From NCBI GenBank assembly GCA_003996215.1, contig QJPP01003519.1:1-64000 (forward strand): a stretch of 64,000 nt of DNA, in the 5' to 3' direction. The stretch comes from Jaltomata sinuosa. Its lineage: Eukaryota > Streptophyta > Magnoliopsida > Solanales > Solanaceae. The notes beneath the pieces are model-generated. The model did no database searches. It was not told the DNA's origin and worked only from the letters and a program-made list of their open reading frames with translations. Shown here in pieces: positions 32,741 to 44,029 of the stretch (position 1 is its first letter; each line of letters begins with the position of its first letter). A program made the translations under genes and the position numbers.

Positions 32741-34834
32741 GTCCATCAAGGGAGTCTTCAAATCTTTTATACTTATATTGTTCTTAAGCATTAAGGGCAA
32801 TGCTTAACATTAAGTGGGGGAGATGCATTTATTTGATGATTTGAGATTTTTTCCCTTGTTGGGCTTTGAGATATTATTTTTATTGCTCTTGTCGGGCCTT
32901 TAATTTTCATGGTTAGACAATTTAGCCCTTGTATGGCACGTTTTTTATGGTTATTGATATTTCCCTCATCGGGCCATCACTTTCATATATTTTTAGTTAT
33001 GCCCTTGCTGGGGTTAATTTTTAGCAATGTTTTGAATATGAATGCTGGGTTGGTCCTACACGCTCAATTGTTTTATGACCCGTGATTTGAAATTGTGCTT
33101 GGTGCATATGCCAAGACTTTCTTTCCAATGATTCATGAGCGTATAATTCGATGTTCGCCTTGTTAATAGTAGATTAGTCAAATAAACTCCGAGGATTTTC
33201 TTTATACCATAGTTCTTTCTCAAGGGGAAAAACTTTCCTTTTGTTTAATTTTGTGTCGAACCGAGTTGGTGTTTTCCTATGATAGATTGAGATGTGACTT
33301 TCTTAAGGGAAAATTCCAAGTGTTAGTTTTTAATTGATTCCATGTGTTGCTTGTCTCGAATTGGGCCCACCAAAATACATTTTTGGAGAGAAATTTGCAA
33401 ATTGATGGAAATACGGGAAAATGATTTTTTTTTGCTAAAATGATTCTCTTATCATGACTTGCACATTCTTGGTTTGGCTTGATTGTTTCATAAATGAGTG
33501 TGTAGAACTCAGAATAGCTTGTCAAAGGTCATTTGTCCCAATTGATTTTGAGACTAGTTGTGAAATTCTTGTGTTGTAATGCCTAGTGTGGCAAGATTTT
33601 ACTTTGTTCTTTTGTATGTGGTGTTGTCTAGAACTTGCCCCAAATGTGATTGAAGGAAAAATCCTAGATGTCACCGAGCCTGAAAGATGACCTTAGGCTC
33701 TTTTTGAATAGCCACTTTTCCCCAAATTGACTTCCCTTAACATTGATCCTAGTAAGTCCCTTTGAGCTTGTGACTTTTTTTTGGCACCTTGTAAGACACC
33801 TTAACCCTTTTTGGATCCCCTATCTTTGCACCCAATCTCCCTAATATATAAAAAGTGAAATGTAGGCTAAAAGCCTATGTTTGGAGGGGGGGAGGAATTA
33901 TAGTGTTAACATAGGCAAAAGCCTAAGTTTGGGGGTGTATGCATAAAATGTGGAGAAGAAAAGGACTGTACTTCAATGCATTGTAGCACCTTATGATTAA
34001 AATATAAATTGCTTAAAAAATGTTTCATGTAGAGAATGAATGGAAAAGAAAGAAGAAATTGGTTCTACCAAATGAGTGTAACAAAAGGTTGTTCAATGAA
34101 TATAGCTAAAGAGAAGCTTGGGTTGTGTGAGGGAGAATTAAGGTGAAGTTAATGTTCGAAAATGTGAGCGGTGCTTTGAATGATCACAAGTTGCGTTAGG
34201 GAGGTTTAGTCACTTGAGCCAAATGTAATCCTTACCTTTAACCTAGAAACAATCATTGTCTGCAAGTGCTTAGTAATTATGATCTTGGTAACTCTACATT
34301 AATGGTGAATTACATGAAGGGAAAGCCTATGGTTCAATGCATATGCACTCAAACTTCTTTGAGAGAGTGAAGTCTCTTTGGTTCTCTTATAACCCCTTTA
34401 TTATGAATTGCATGACTATGAGTGAGAATTCTCTATTGTGGTGAGTGGCATCACACACTTGAAACGAATAATGAAATCTCTATTTCAATTAAGAGGAATG
34501 AATGAGACAAGAAGTGTGGAGAATCTCAATGCAAACCTTGAAGGTCAATGCCAATGACTTGAGAAGCTTGATAATCTTGTTTTGAATAGAAAATCCCCTT
34601 CTTTTGAATTAAAAAATGAATCCTTTGATAAGAGTTTTGAAATGAGTACTTTCCTTGAGAATATGGTGATACCAATTGAGATGAGCATTATAGTTGAGTC
34701 TTTTCGCTTTGAGTATTTTGTTTGTTAGTTTCCTTAAGTTTTTGAGTTGATATAATCTTGTGTACATCCCTTGTGTTTTGAGATCGTGTTTCAATCCTTA
34801 CCTTGTGAGTGTCTTGCTTCAGAACAAACAATAG
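32741..34834 (+). other. Non-coding 3' region of element D
   Basis: It begins with TTAAGTGGGGGAG (32810) and then diverged CCCTTGTCGGGC-type units at about 32853, 32890, 32930, 32965 and 33005, as in G. A third copy of the conserved TTAAGGG motif is at 33278-33320. Two hairpin-plus-G-run motifs (33864-33895 and 33913-33938) follow. I see no gene. Confidence 0.6.
33864..33938 (+). promoter_or_regulatory. Two hairpin plus G-run motifs of D
   Basis: AGGCTAAAAGCCT followed by ATGTTTGGAGGGGGGGAGG (33864-33895), and AGGCAAAAGCCT followed by AAGTTTGGGGGTGT (33913-33938). They match the single motif in G and resemble the true polypurine tract at 34835, but sit about 0.9 kb upstream of it. Confidence 0.6.
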
Positions 34835-34850
34835 TTCAAGTTTGGGGGTT
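34835..34850 (+). promoter_or_regulatory. Polypurine tract of element D
   Basis: TCAAGTTTGGGGGTT lies directly before the TGATAATTTGG start of the 3' LTR. Confidence 0.8.
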
Positions 34851-36298
34851 TGATAATTTGGTAATCTACCAACTTATTGAGTCTTTATTCATGAATTATT
34901 GTCATGTTTTGATGAGAATTAGAGTTACTTATTGCCTTTATTGACTTAAATGCCGATACTCTTAGTCAAATGAAGAAAGCAAAAGATTTAAACCAGAAGA
35001 GATTAATAGGGAGTTAAAGTACGAAGGTGATAAGAAAGGGAAGAATCCGTTAAGAGAGGCGAAGTGATGTGCAAGCCGTAAAGAGGCACCTGCATTTCGC
35101 AGGTGCCATCACACATGGAGGATCATAAACTGCCTGAGCAGTCACTCACATGTGAGCTGCATTTTAGCAAGGGCGATTGCCCATCCTCTTATACCTGACT
35201 CGCACACTACTGGAACTTTACTACCTGAGTAGATGGCTACATGCAATCCGCAAACCTCAAAGGGCGAACACAGGTTCCTTCACACTTTCATCGCACATGC
35301 CCTGAAGGGAAATTTTGTCCAATTGTTTGTGACCTATTTGGGAAGGTTCTAAAACCCTTTTTGGGATCTGTACTAAGAATTATTCAGCAGTTTTTTCTTT
35401 CCCAAGGAAAAGTATTGAGAGAACACTTTTCCCTTCTTCTTCCTCATTGAAAAACACCATTTGTAAGGAAAGTTGAGCTTGGAATTTGAACATAGCTTAC
35501 ATAATGAATGAAACTTTGGGAAGCCCAATTGGTATCTTCTCTTACTCCTTCGATATGAGTAGCTAAATTCTATTCTAGGGGTATGTGCATGATGGGTGTT
35601 AGAATTTGGGAATGTGTTATGATTAATTGCACTTATAATTGATTAAATAGTATAGGTCTATTGAATTCATCATGTTTTAACTATAAAATTGATGGTTGCA
35701 AACATTGATTGAGTTTACTAATTTTGTACTTGCTTGAGAAAATAGTTCATTGATTGGGTAAGAATTTAACAGTAGGGATTGTGGATTTCCACCTTAGTTT
35801 AAGGCTATAAATATCTTGATTGAAGGAAATTCCCATCTAAGAATCAAATCTAGAGATAGTTTGATTCACCCAAGCATTAATTGGTTAGTTGGTTCAAGGT
35901 AAAACTATGGGCCTTGGACAACGACCATAGTACATATATTTGGAGGGTTGAAAGACTACCAAATAAAGCTTAAACTAAGCTACCCATGCCTTTAGCCAAA
36001 AGTTTGCATGATTAATCAAATCCCTATCCCATTGTAGAACCCCATCAAAATGATACCCCAAGTCTTCCTTCTCTTGATTACTCAAATCGTGTTTACGTTT
36101 TCTTTTGTCACATTGCAAACTGTTTTCCCAAAACTTTTCCCCCCAATTTTAATTTTATTTTCTTGAACAATTGCTTTGTCTAGTGAACTGAATTCTGACA
36201 TTTAGTGGCAAGCCATCATCCCATTCTCTGTGAATTTTTCCCTAACATCCAGTTTGGAAACTTACTTGTTTTGCTTGGAGATTGTTACCACCTCCTTT
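34851..36298 (+). mobile_element. 3' LTR of element D, end lost
   Basis: It starts TGATAATTTGGTAATC and is collinear with the 5' LTR to about CACCTCCTTTG at 36298. The last 25 or so bases (GGGAGAGTGC to GTCATCA in the 5' LTR) are missing, and gag start sequence of C follows directly. The junction is therefore not a clean LTR end. Confidence 0.88.
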
Positions 36299-36532
36299 GC
36301 CTGCTGCTAATCTCATCTGAACCATCTGAGAAAGAGTGAAACAAAATATACTTAGAAATTGATAAGGTCAAGGACGCACGACAAGAAATCAAACAAGATG
36401 GAATCTTTCCTAGGAATGTCCTATAGCCTCTCACAGAAAGGATACATATGTCATCATACTGATCCAGAGACTCTACTAGATACTTTGGTCTTCTTCTGGC
36501 AAGTCCAGTTAACTTAGAGCTTTGATCCACTC
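36299..36532 (-). pseudogene. Leader, primer site and first gag codons of element C
   Basis: On the minus strand, after the LTR end, TGGATCAAAGCTCTAAG (about 36511-36527) is a worn tRNA-Met type primer site (usual TGGTATCAGAGC). About 190 bases later comes the gag start region, with ATG in CAGATGGTTCAGATGAG at about 36324, matching E at 40445-40465. The rest of gag is absent until 25450 on the other side of D. Confidence 0.78.
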
Positions 36533-39164
36533 TGTCATGACCTAAAATTGGGCCATGATGGTGCCTACATAACCCCCGATAGGCAAGCCAATCCAAGAAT
36601 GCAAAAGTAAGTAAAATAATATAAATAATGAAATATGGGAGGGAATTATACAAGAAGGGGGCCAACAATATATATACATACCAACAACAATATATACACA
36701 AAAATGGCCCTAAAGTGACCGAAAAGGCAAAACATCTACCAAACTAACCCCGAACCTGGTGTCCCTGGTACAAGAGCATCTAAAATACGGAATAGCTAAA
36801 CAACATGTGTTGTTTATCAAAAGTACAAAAATATAGACAAGTATGTAGATTGAAATCAATAAAGGATCACCAAAACACGAGGATCTCACCACGATCCGAA
36901 CAACAACTGGCCACGAATGATTTGAGGGTTAATGAGGGTGGCTCGTACTAGGTGCTTCGTCACAAAAAGACGCAAGTGTAGTATGAGTAACAAAAAAATA
37001 GGTACCTAGTACACATTATAGGATGACTAAGCCTAGTAAGATAATATGTATTATAAGCTACAGGAAAGTAACTAACTACTGGGATCCACCTAAATTTAGT
37101 TATGAACATAAAATAGACTATCTAACTGACGGTGAAGATAATAATGATAAAACTGGTAACAGCACTCCAAGTACACATAGACAATGCAATGTATTGCATC
37201 GTGAGGTGATATGATGTGGTGTATGGCCAATATAAAAAGTAAAAACCTAGTATATGGTATCCCACACGCCTGGAAGGAACCTCGATTTCATCAACATATG
37301 TGTAAAAGTAAAAAACTCAGATATATGCTCATTTGTCCACCTAAAATTGTGCCTCAAACTCATCAACAAGAAAGTAATATAGATAAAGGGTCCAAAATTG
37401 TCCCTCCAACTAGGATAACAGTGGTACTTTGCTTTCTTTTGAAAATGAGTGGTTAAGTAAAATCTCGAGTTTGAACCCAAAAATCCCGTATTTATTTCAT
37501 TTCAAAACCCAATAACCATGTAATGCAGTAATGAGATATGATGCCATATTCAGAGAATATCAAGTGAGTCTGGTCCATACTATGGCCTCTATCCCACAGA
37601 TACACAAATACAGTAATAGACGAGCAGAAAACAAAAAATAAGCTGGAGAATAAGTAAAAGCACCTACTCTGCCTCTAAAACCTCCCTAAATCATTCTAAG
37701 GATTCTAGGTACGACCTCCTAAACTAAGGATAACATGAAAATACTATTCTATAGTCCAAAAAATGGCCAAATAAATAAGAAACATGATTTAAGCCTAATT
37801 CTAACCGGAAACCTAATCTAACGTTCATGCATCTCATAACATACTAGACCTAACTAAGCCAAGTCTAAGATTAGTAAACCGTAACCTACCTCGGGGCCAA
37901 CATCAAGCATGAACTGTCACTCGTGTGCCTTCCCTTTTTGAACAGTCTCAGAATGCTGCCACTCTATCAAGAACATAATCAAAGTGTCAAGATGAGAAAA
38001 ATGACACCCATATTACTATATGAAAAATCAGGTCAAAAAATGACCCTCGGGGACCGTGATGTGAAAAGGAACAAAAATTTCACAATTACGTTTGCAACGG
38101 GTTTATAAACCCATGCACAAAATTTGAGCAAATAATGGGACTCATTTTGGGGCCTAAAACAGCCCTAAAGTCCACATTGATCAAGAATAATAGCAAGCAA
38201 ATTAATGAAAACAGAATGGAAATTACATGAATTAAGTGACAGAAAAAGAATAGGAAATCAGGGGAAATTACCAAACCAAGAGGGATGGAAATGTGAGCTT
38301 GGACCAGTCTTGGGATACCAAAACAATGGAGGATTTTTGGTTTAGTAGAGGAGAAAACAAAGTTTCAAGCTTTATAGGTGCAAGGCGCAGGCCTATGCAC
38401 ACGCGGCTAGGCCACAATAAATGTAGCCTCGTGCACGTGGCCAGGAGCACACATATGTAGAAGGAAGGCGAGGGCAGGCCCATGTACCATTTCTTTGTGA
38501 TGCGGGTTGGCCACCATGCACGCAGGCGATGCATACGTAACCAAGGGCCCTTGTGGCAAAAAGCAAAAGGGGCAAGGCTAGTGCCCCTTTTTCGCACATG
38601 CGGCCACCCTCCGCGTGGGCGAAGGGTTGGCTAGTGCTTTAATAACAACCAGCCAATAATACTTTTGGAAACTCAAAAATGTCACTGTATGGACCCTCGG
38701 GATTCATCCGGGGTCCTGCAAATGCAAATGAACTATTCTACCCCAACAAAAATGGCATTCCAGATTCAACAAAACTGACAAAAATCCCAATAGAGATCGT
38801 TTTAATGAAAAGTGGGACCCATACCAAATAACAAACTTTTACCAAAATAGAATCTAATAGCGCAAAATGAGTCCAAAATCCTCAGGACCCAAACCAAAGG
38901 TCCCTCTATCATAAAGTTAACATTTCAAAGCTAACAATGTTGACAAAATTCCCATTCGAGGCTGTCTTCTCCAAATATTGACCAAAGTCAATTCTACCAT
39001 TCATAAGAGTTACAAAATAGGGAAATGAGGTTAAAACACAAGAGAATGGCTCAAAAATTGAACCGTCAGTTCTTGAAAGTCATAAATGAAATTTATCCAT
39101 CGTAGGAAAGCTTGAAATACAAAAAAACATGATAACTAAGGAAATAACCTAGAAAGTCATTACA
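36533..39164 (-). mobile_element. 5' LTR of element C
   Basis: It starts TGTAATGACTTTC at 39164 and ends GGTCATGACA at 36533 (2,632 bp). It aligns with the partial 3' LTR (19073-21456) over its full shared length and with the E LTR (45407-48059, 2,653 bp). Terminal phrases such as GGCACCATCATGGCCC recur in C, E and K. It is inserted in an Athila-like LTR (I). Confidence 0.9.
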
Positions 39165-39822
39165 TTAACAATACAAAGTAAGAGTTGAAGAAAAGAACTA
39201 ATAATTTTACAATAAAAGCATCCAATCAATACTCTAATGGTGTAGAGTGTGAACTTACTCTCTAGGCTTGCCAAAGATGAGGCTTAGATGTGAATGGCCA
39301 AAGATAAGATTCCCAAATGTCTGGAAAGAGTTTTATATAGATTGGGGTTTCTAAAAGTGTGAAATAACCAAACTAGGTATAGATGGAGCCCGTCAGCCAC
39401 ACCTACATAACTTTTACGTAGCATGGAATGTGCTGCAGGTATAAAACTCAGCTGATGTTAGAATCTTCATAGGTGTATAGTTTCTTTGCTAGTGTAGAGC
39501 CGCAACTACAACTTTCCTTTTGTAGGCGTGACATCAGTGGAACAGTGCAAGCTTAGCTGGTGCGACCAACTTTCACAGCTATGGGATCACTGCTATGCTA
39601 TAATATTTGAAGGGGAAAGAGGCCTGGTAGCTTGACAATGATTCTTTTACTCCTTCTTTCTCCAGTTTGGTCCCTTTTGTTCAATTTTCTCTATGTTCAT
39701 TTGTCACATCAAATTACCTAAAATATTATCAAAACATTCCATAAGTAGTCTCATATCATAATTAGAAGACACAAAAGAATAGGAGAAGAGATTCTAATAA
39801 GTTGTAAATTCACCCCTTATCA
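39165..39822 (-). mobile_element. Partial Athila-like LTR, element I
   Basis: On the minus strand it starts TGATAAGGGGTGAATTTAC at 39822, resembling the D LTR start (TGATAAG, then CAACTTATT in both). It is cut at 39165 by the 5' LTR of C. The right flank (39823 onward) is LTR of E, so I was inserted into E. It has no coding content. Confidence 0.65.
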
Positions 39823-40243
39823 ATAAGCCCCTTTGTTGATCTTTTACTCCTCCGAGGCCTGTTAATGTTTGGATTGTGGTGAGCTCCTGGCATCAAGAGA
39901 TTAACTGCTTTTTCTCTTACAGTTACTGTATTTATTTTGTATTTTTGGTAGACAGTAATATCTTGTATATCCTGATTCCAGTATGTTATATGCTCTTGTA
40001 CTGGTGACACCAGGTCCGTGGATTTGGTTCTTATGTGTTTATTCATCTTTGTTGGTCTCTTCAGGGCACATTTTTATTTTTCGTACCATTTTGTATAGAC
40101 ATATACTTGTGGCCCATTCGTAGTATGATCTTACATCCAATTTATCTATTTGAGTTTCATTTATAGCATTGTATCATAGGTTTTGGCTCTCCTACTAAGG
40201 GGTTATAGTAGGTGCCATCATGGCCTAATTTAATATTAGGACA
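39823..40243 (+). mobile_element. 5' LTR remnant of element E
   Basis: It aligns with the last 420 or so bases of the E 3' LTR, for example GGTGAGCTCCTGGCATC at 39879 and 47696, and TTTTGTATAGACATATACTT in both. The first 2.2 kb of this LTR was separated by the insertion of I. Confidence 0.88.
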
Positions 40244-40246
40244 ACA

Positions 40247-40259
40247 TGATATCAAAGCC
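40247..40259 (+). promoter_or_regulatory. Primer binding site of element E
   Basis: TGATATCAAAGCC, a two-base variant of the tRNA-Met site TGGTATCAGAGCC, lies 3 bases after the LTR end. Confidence 0.75.
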
Positions 40260-40448
40260 TTAGGTTCACCCATCTTATCTGTAAAGTGCAAGTGATTAGT
40301 AGAGTCTCTCAGATTGGTAAAACATCATTTCTATCCTATCTGCGGGAGGCTATGGGGCATTCCTATGAAAATTGCATCTTCTTGATTCTTTATCATACGT
40401 CCTTGACTCTAGCAACTTCAAAATGTCATTTGTTTCAAACTTTCTCAG

Positions 40449-41990
40449 ATGGTTTAGATGAGGTCAACAACAGGTGAGGACGAGGCTCTTGTGCCTGCAG
40501 TTAGAGCCCCAACTAAGAGATGGGCAGAGGTAGACCTAGAGGTCAAGGTAGTTCATTAGCTGGGGTGACAGCTTAAGCCTAAACTAAGGTATCATCACCT
40601 AATCGAAAAGTCAAGGTAGAGGTTGTGGATTTTTATTATAAATCAGCAAAAGGGCATGGGCCAGCCAATCATCTGGCACGTTTTGTGGCTACACCAGTTC
40701 TACAAAATACATTGGTCAGGATCCTTAATTTTTTAGAAGGTATGTCACAGTCAGGGACCTTGTCAGGCACTTAGAGTGGTTCACAAGTTTGAGATGAGGG
40801 TAAAACTTTAGCTCATGTAGCAATACAGGGTTCAGGAGTACAACTTTCTATTACAGCTCAACATTTAGAGGTATTGCTGATTCTAATGGTTTCTTAGCCA
40901 ATTAAAGCTATACCAAATATGTCTTCTGAGGAGTAGAAGATGCTTGGTCAGTTCATCAGGTTGGGTCCTTTGAGGTTTTCAGGTGCTCTAGGAGAGAAGT
41001 TAATGAGTTCTTAGAAAGTTTCCAAGAGAGGTTATACAACCTCTGCTTGGTAAAGTCCCATGGGGTTTATTACACTGTATTTCAGCTGGAGGGTCCAGTG
41101 AAGCATGGGTGGTTAGCTTATATTTAGTTCATGCCAACAAAGTCATCTTTGATGCCTTGGATATTATTCTTCGAGGCTTTCTTGGAGAAGTATATACCGT
41201 ACACAGCTCTATGTCTGTTTCTAAGACAAAGGCTGAGAGATGAGTTCACCAAGTTAGAGTAGGCCTTTCTGTCTATTTTTAAGTATGAGGTCAATTTTGA
41301 TGAGTTGGATAGGCATGCTACAATGATTCTACCTATAGAGCACAAGTAGGTTCAATTGTTTGTCAGAGGGTTAGCACTACTACTTTGTTGGCTACAAAGT
41401 TGTTGGTGGCCTCCGGGGTGACATTTCTTACCGTTATTGATCATGCCCGCACTATAGAGGGTATTTATTGTGAGGCCTATGAAGGCAATTACAAGAGGCC
41501 CCGCCACTAGGGTAGATTGAATCGTTTGCAGTCCAGAGGTAGAGGTTTCTATAGTAGAAGTAACCCTCAGTGCTTCCATCTTATAAGGCCCATTCAGGTA
41601 GTTTTACTTATCATATAGGGTTGTCAGCTAGGTTATTCAGGTCAGAGTGGTCAGCGTATCTAGAGTTTAGGTCAAACTTCTTGAGGTGCACATTATAGGT
41701 ATTCAGGTCATGGTGGCCAGTTTGGTTCAATATGTTTTTCTTCTCGGACACTAGTAGGAAGAGGGTTCTTCGAGTGTGATGAATTGGGATACTTTTCTAG
41801 AGATTATTCAAGATTAAGACATATTAGTCAGTAGGGTCAATAGGTTTAGGCCCCTAGGGCTCCAGTGCATAGGCGGTGCACCGGGTACAGGGGTGGTCCC
41901 CAGGATGCTTGAGGTTGTCCTCTATTGGGTAGATTAGGTGGTCATGGTAAAAGGGGCCATATGTGTGCTTTTCCAGGCTGGCCAAAGGCT
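40449..41990 (+). pseudogene. Gag of element E
   Basis: From the ATG near 40453 the sequence reads MRSTTGEDEALVPAVRAPT in frame before a TAG. The gag domain is recognisable at about 41005-41345 (EFLESFQERLYNLCLVKS, QLEGPVKHGWLAYI, FFEAFLEKYIP, RQRLRDEFTKLE). A zinc knuckle remnant reads FFECDELGYFSRDYSR at about 41770-41815, with the second and third Cys/His positions worn. Many stops. Confidence 0.8.
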
Positions 41991-42414
41991 TAGCTTCAGA
42001 TGTTGTTATCACAGGTACGATCTCCATTTATCATTAGTCAGCTTCTACTTTAATTGATTTGGGGTTGACATTTTGATATATGTCTGCCTATTATGCTACC
42101 CACATGAAGTCTTTATGTTAGTTATTTCCTGTTTCTATGCGTGTAACTACCCTAGTAGGAGATTCTTTAGTTGCAGATTTTGTCTATTGTTCCTGTGTAG
42201 TGACTATCTTGGGTTATTATATGTGGGTTGACCTAATTGTGTTAGATATGGTGGATTTTGATGTGATCTTTAGTATGGAATGGCTATCTCCTTCATATGG
42301 TCTTGGATTACTGTGCCTAGACAATTACTTTGTGTATGCCTCGTATCCCTCCTATTGTATGGAACGGTACTGATAACCACATACTTAGGGGAGTTATATA
42401 ATTTTTAGGGCTCA
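41991..42414 (+). pseudogene. Protease of element E
   Basis: The core reads TLIDLGLTF-YMSAYYAT (about 42040-42110), so the Asp is kept but Gly-Ser-Thr has changed, with a stop in the motif. It continues VTTLVGDSLVADFVYCSCVVTILGYYMWVDLIVLDMVDFDVIF, collinear with C. Confidence 0.82.
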
Positions 42415-43220
42415 ATGATTGGCTGGGAATGGTACTTGGCTTATCTTGCTTATGTCAGTGATACTTGTGCTACCACACCTTCCATTGAGTCAGTTTATGT
42501 GGTTTGCAAGTATTCAGATGTGTTTTCTACCAATCTACTGGTATTTCTCCTGATCATGGTATTTATTTTAGTATTGATGTTGATCCTGACACTCAGCCCA
42601 TTTTTATTCTACCATATCGAATGAAACCTATCAAGTTGAGAGAGCTTAAAGAGAAGTTCCAGGATCTTTTGAGTAAGGGGTTTATTAGGCCTAGTGTGTC
42701 TCTGTGTGGTGCTCATATTCTATTTATAAAGAATAAGGATGATTCCTTGTGTATGTGTATTGACTCTAGGCAAGTGAATAAGGTGACTATCAAGAATAGG
42801 TATCCGATATTGCATATTGATGATTTGTTTGACAAGCTATAGGGTGAAACAATATGTTCTAATATATACATGAGATCAAGGTATCACCAGTTTAGGATCA
42901 GGGTTGCAGACATCCCAAAGACTACATTTAGGACTCAATATGACCATAATGAGTTCCTAGATATGTCTATTGGGTTGACCAATTCCCTAGCTACATCCAT
43001 GGAGTTGATGAACCACATGTTCAGAGCCTATTTGGATTCCTTTGTTATAGTGTTCATTGATGACATCTTGGCTAACTCAAGGAGTAGGGAGGAGCATGAG
43101 CAACATTTAAGAGTTGTGCTTCAAACCTTATGAGATCAGTAGTTGTATGCCAAATTCACTAAGTGTGACTTTTGTCTTGGGTCTCTGGAATTCGTGGGGC
43201 ACGTGGTTTCCATGGAGGGA
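42415..43220 (+). pseudogene. Reverse transcriptase of element E
   Basis: YRMKPIKLRELKEKFQDLLSKGFIRPSVS, then CMCIDSRQVNKVTIKNRYP, then TTFRTQYDHNEFL, then FVIVFIDDILANSRSREEHEQHL. The FIDD catalytic motif is intact. Breaks: TAG at 42840-42842 and TGA at 43131-43133 (same frame on both sides of the first), then a frame change at about 43215-43228 in the RT-RNase H connection. Confidence 0.9.
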
Positions 43221-43990
43221 TTATGGTGGATTTGGTAAAGATTGTGGTAGTTGATGATTTGGCTAGGCCTGCTTCTCCTACCAAGATTTGCAGTTTCATT
43301 GGGTTGGCAGGTTACTACAAATGGTTTGTTGAGGGGTTTTCATCTATAGCATCACCATTGACTAGATTGACTCAGAAAAATATCCCTTTCCAATGGTTTG
43401 ATGAGTGCGAGGCAAGCTTTCTGAAGCTCAAGGCCTTACTAACTTCAACACAGATTCTTACTCTTCAAATCGAGGGCTAAGGGTTTACCATTTACAACTA
43501 TGCTTCTGGAGTTGGTTTGTGTTGTGTGTTGATGCAGTAGGGCTGAGTTATTGCATATGCTTCTAGAAAGCTTAAGGTTCACGAGAAGAACTACCCCACT
43601 TATGACTTAAAGTTAGCAGCGACAGTCTTTGCATTGAAGATTTGGAGGCACTATCTATACAGAGTACATTGTGAGATAATTACCCACCATCATAGTCTTC
43701 AGTACATATTCAGCCAAAAGGACCTTAATTTGAGACAATACAGGTGGTTGGAGCTACTAAAGGACTATGATATTTCTATTCTCTATCACTTATGCAAGAC
43801 AACTATGGTGGTAGATTCCTTGAGCTGGAAGGCAGTGAGTATGGGGAAGTTGGCATACTTGGCAGCTGATGAGAGAACATTAGCTTCAGACATCCATTTC
43901 TTAGCTAATATGTTAGTTAGACTTGATATTTCTGAGGCAGAGTGAATTCTTGCTTGTGCTGAGGCTAGATCTTTGTTGTTGGAGCATATT
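43221..43990 (+). pseudogene. RNase H of element E
   Basis: The connection segment reads LARPASPTKICSFIGLAGYYKWFVEGFSS. The RNase H core reads NYASGVGLCCVLM (first Asp is Tyr), YPTYDLKLAATVFALKIW (Glu is Lys) and ITHHHSLQYIF (Asp is His). Three of the conserved acidic residues are thus changed, so the domain is dead. The end VVDSLSWKAVSMGKLAYL matches C. Stops interrupt it near 43478, 43539 and 43943. Confidence 0.88.
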
Positions 43991-44029
43991 TGAGCATAAT
44001 AGTATGATGTTGCAGGGTTAAGGATCATT

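Larger units (their letters stand above)
25451..36298 (+). mobile_element. Athila-type element D with both LTRs, inserted in C
   Basis: Order: 5' LTR (25451-26917), degenerate primer site, gag-protease, a stub of pol, env-position ORF, long non-coding region, polypurine tract, 3' LTR (34851-36298). Total is about 10.85 kb. RT, RNase H and integrase are missing apart from a short stub. The two LTRs are clearly homologous throughout. It belongs to a different family from H by LTR sequence. Confidence 0.9.

Noticed and set aside
36285..37480. Open frames with hydrophobic peptides
   Set aside because: They lie inside the LTR of C, are not conserved in the other LTR of C, and have no domain.
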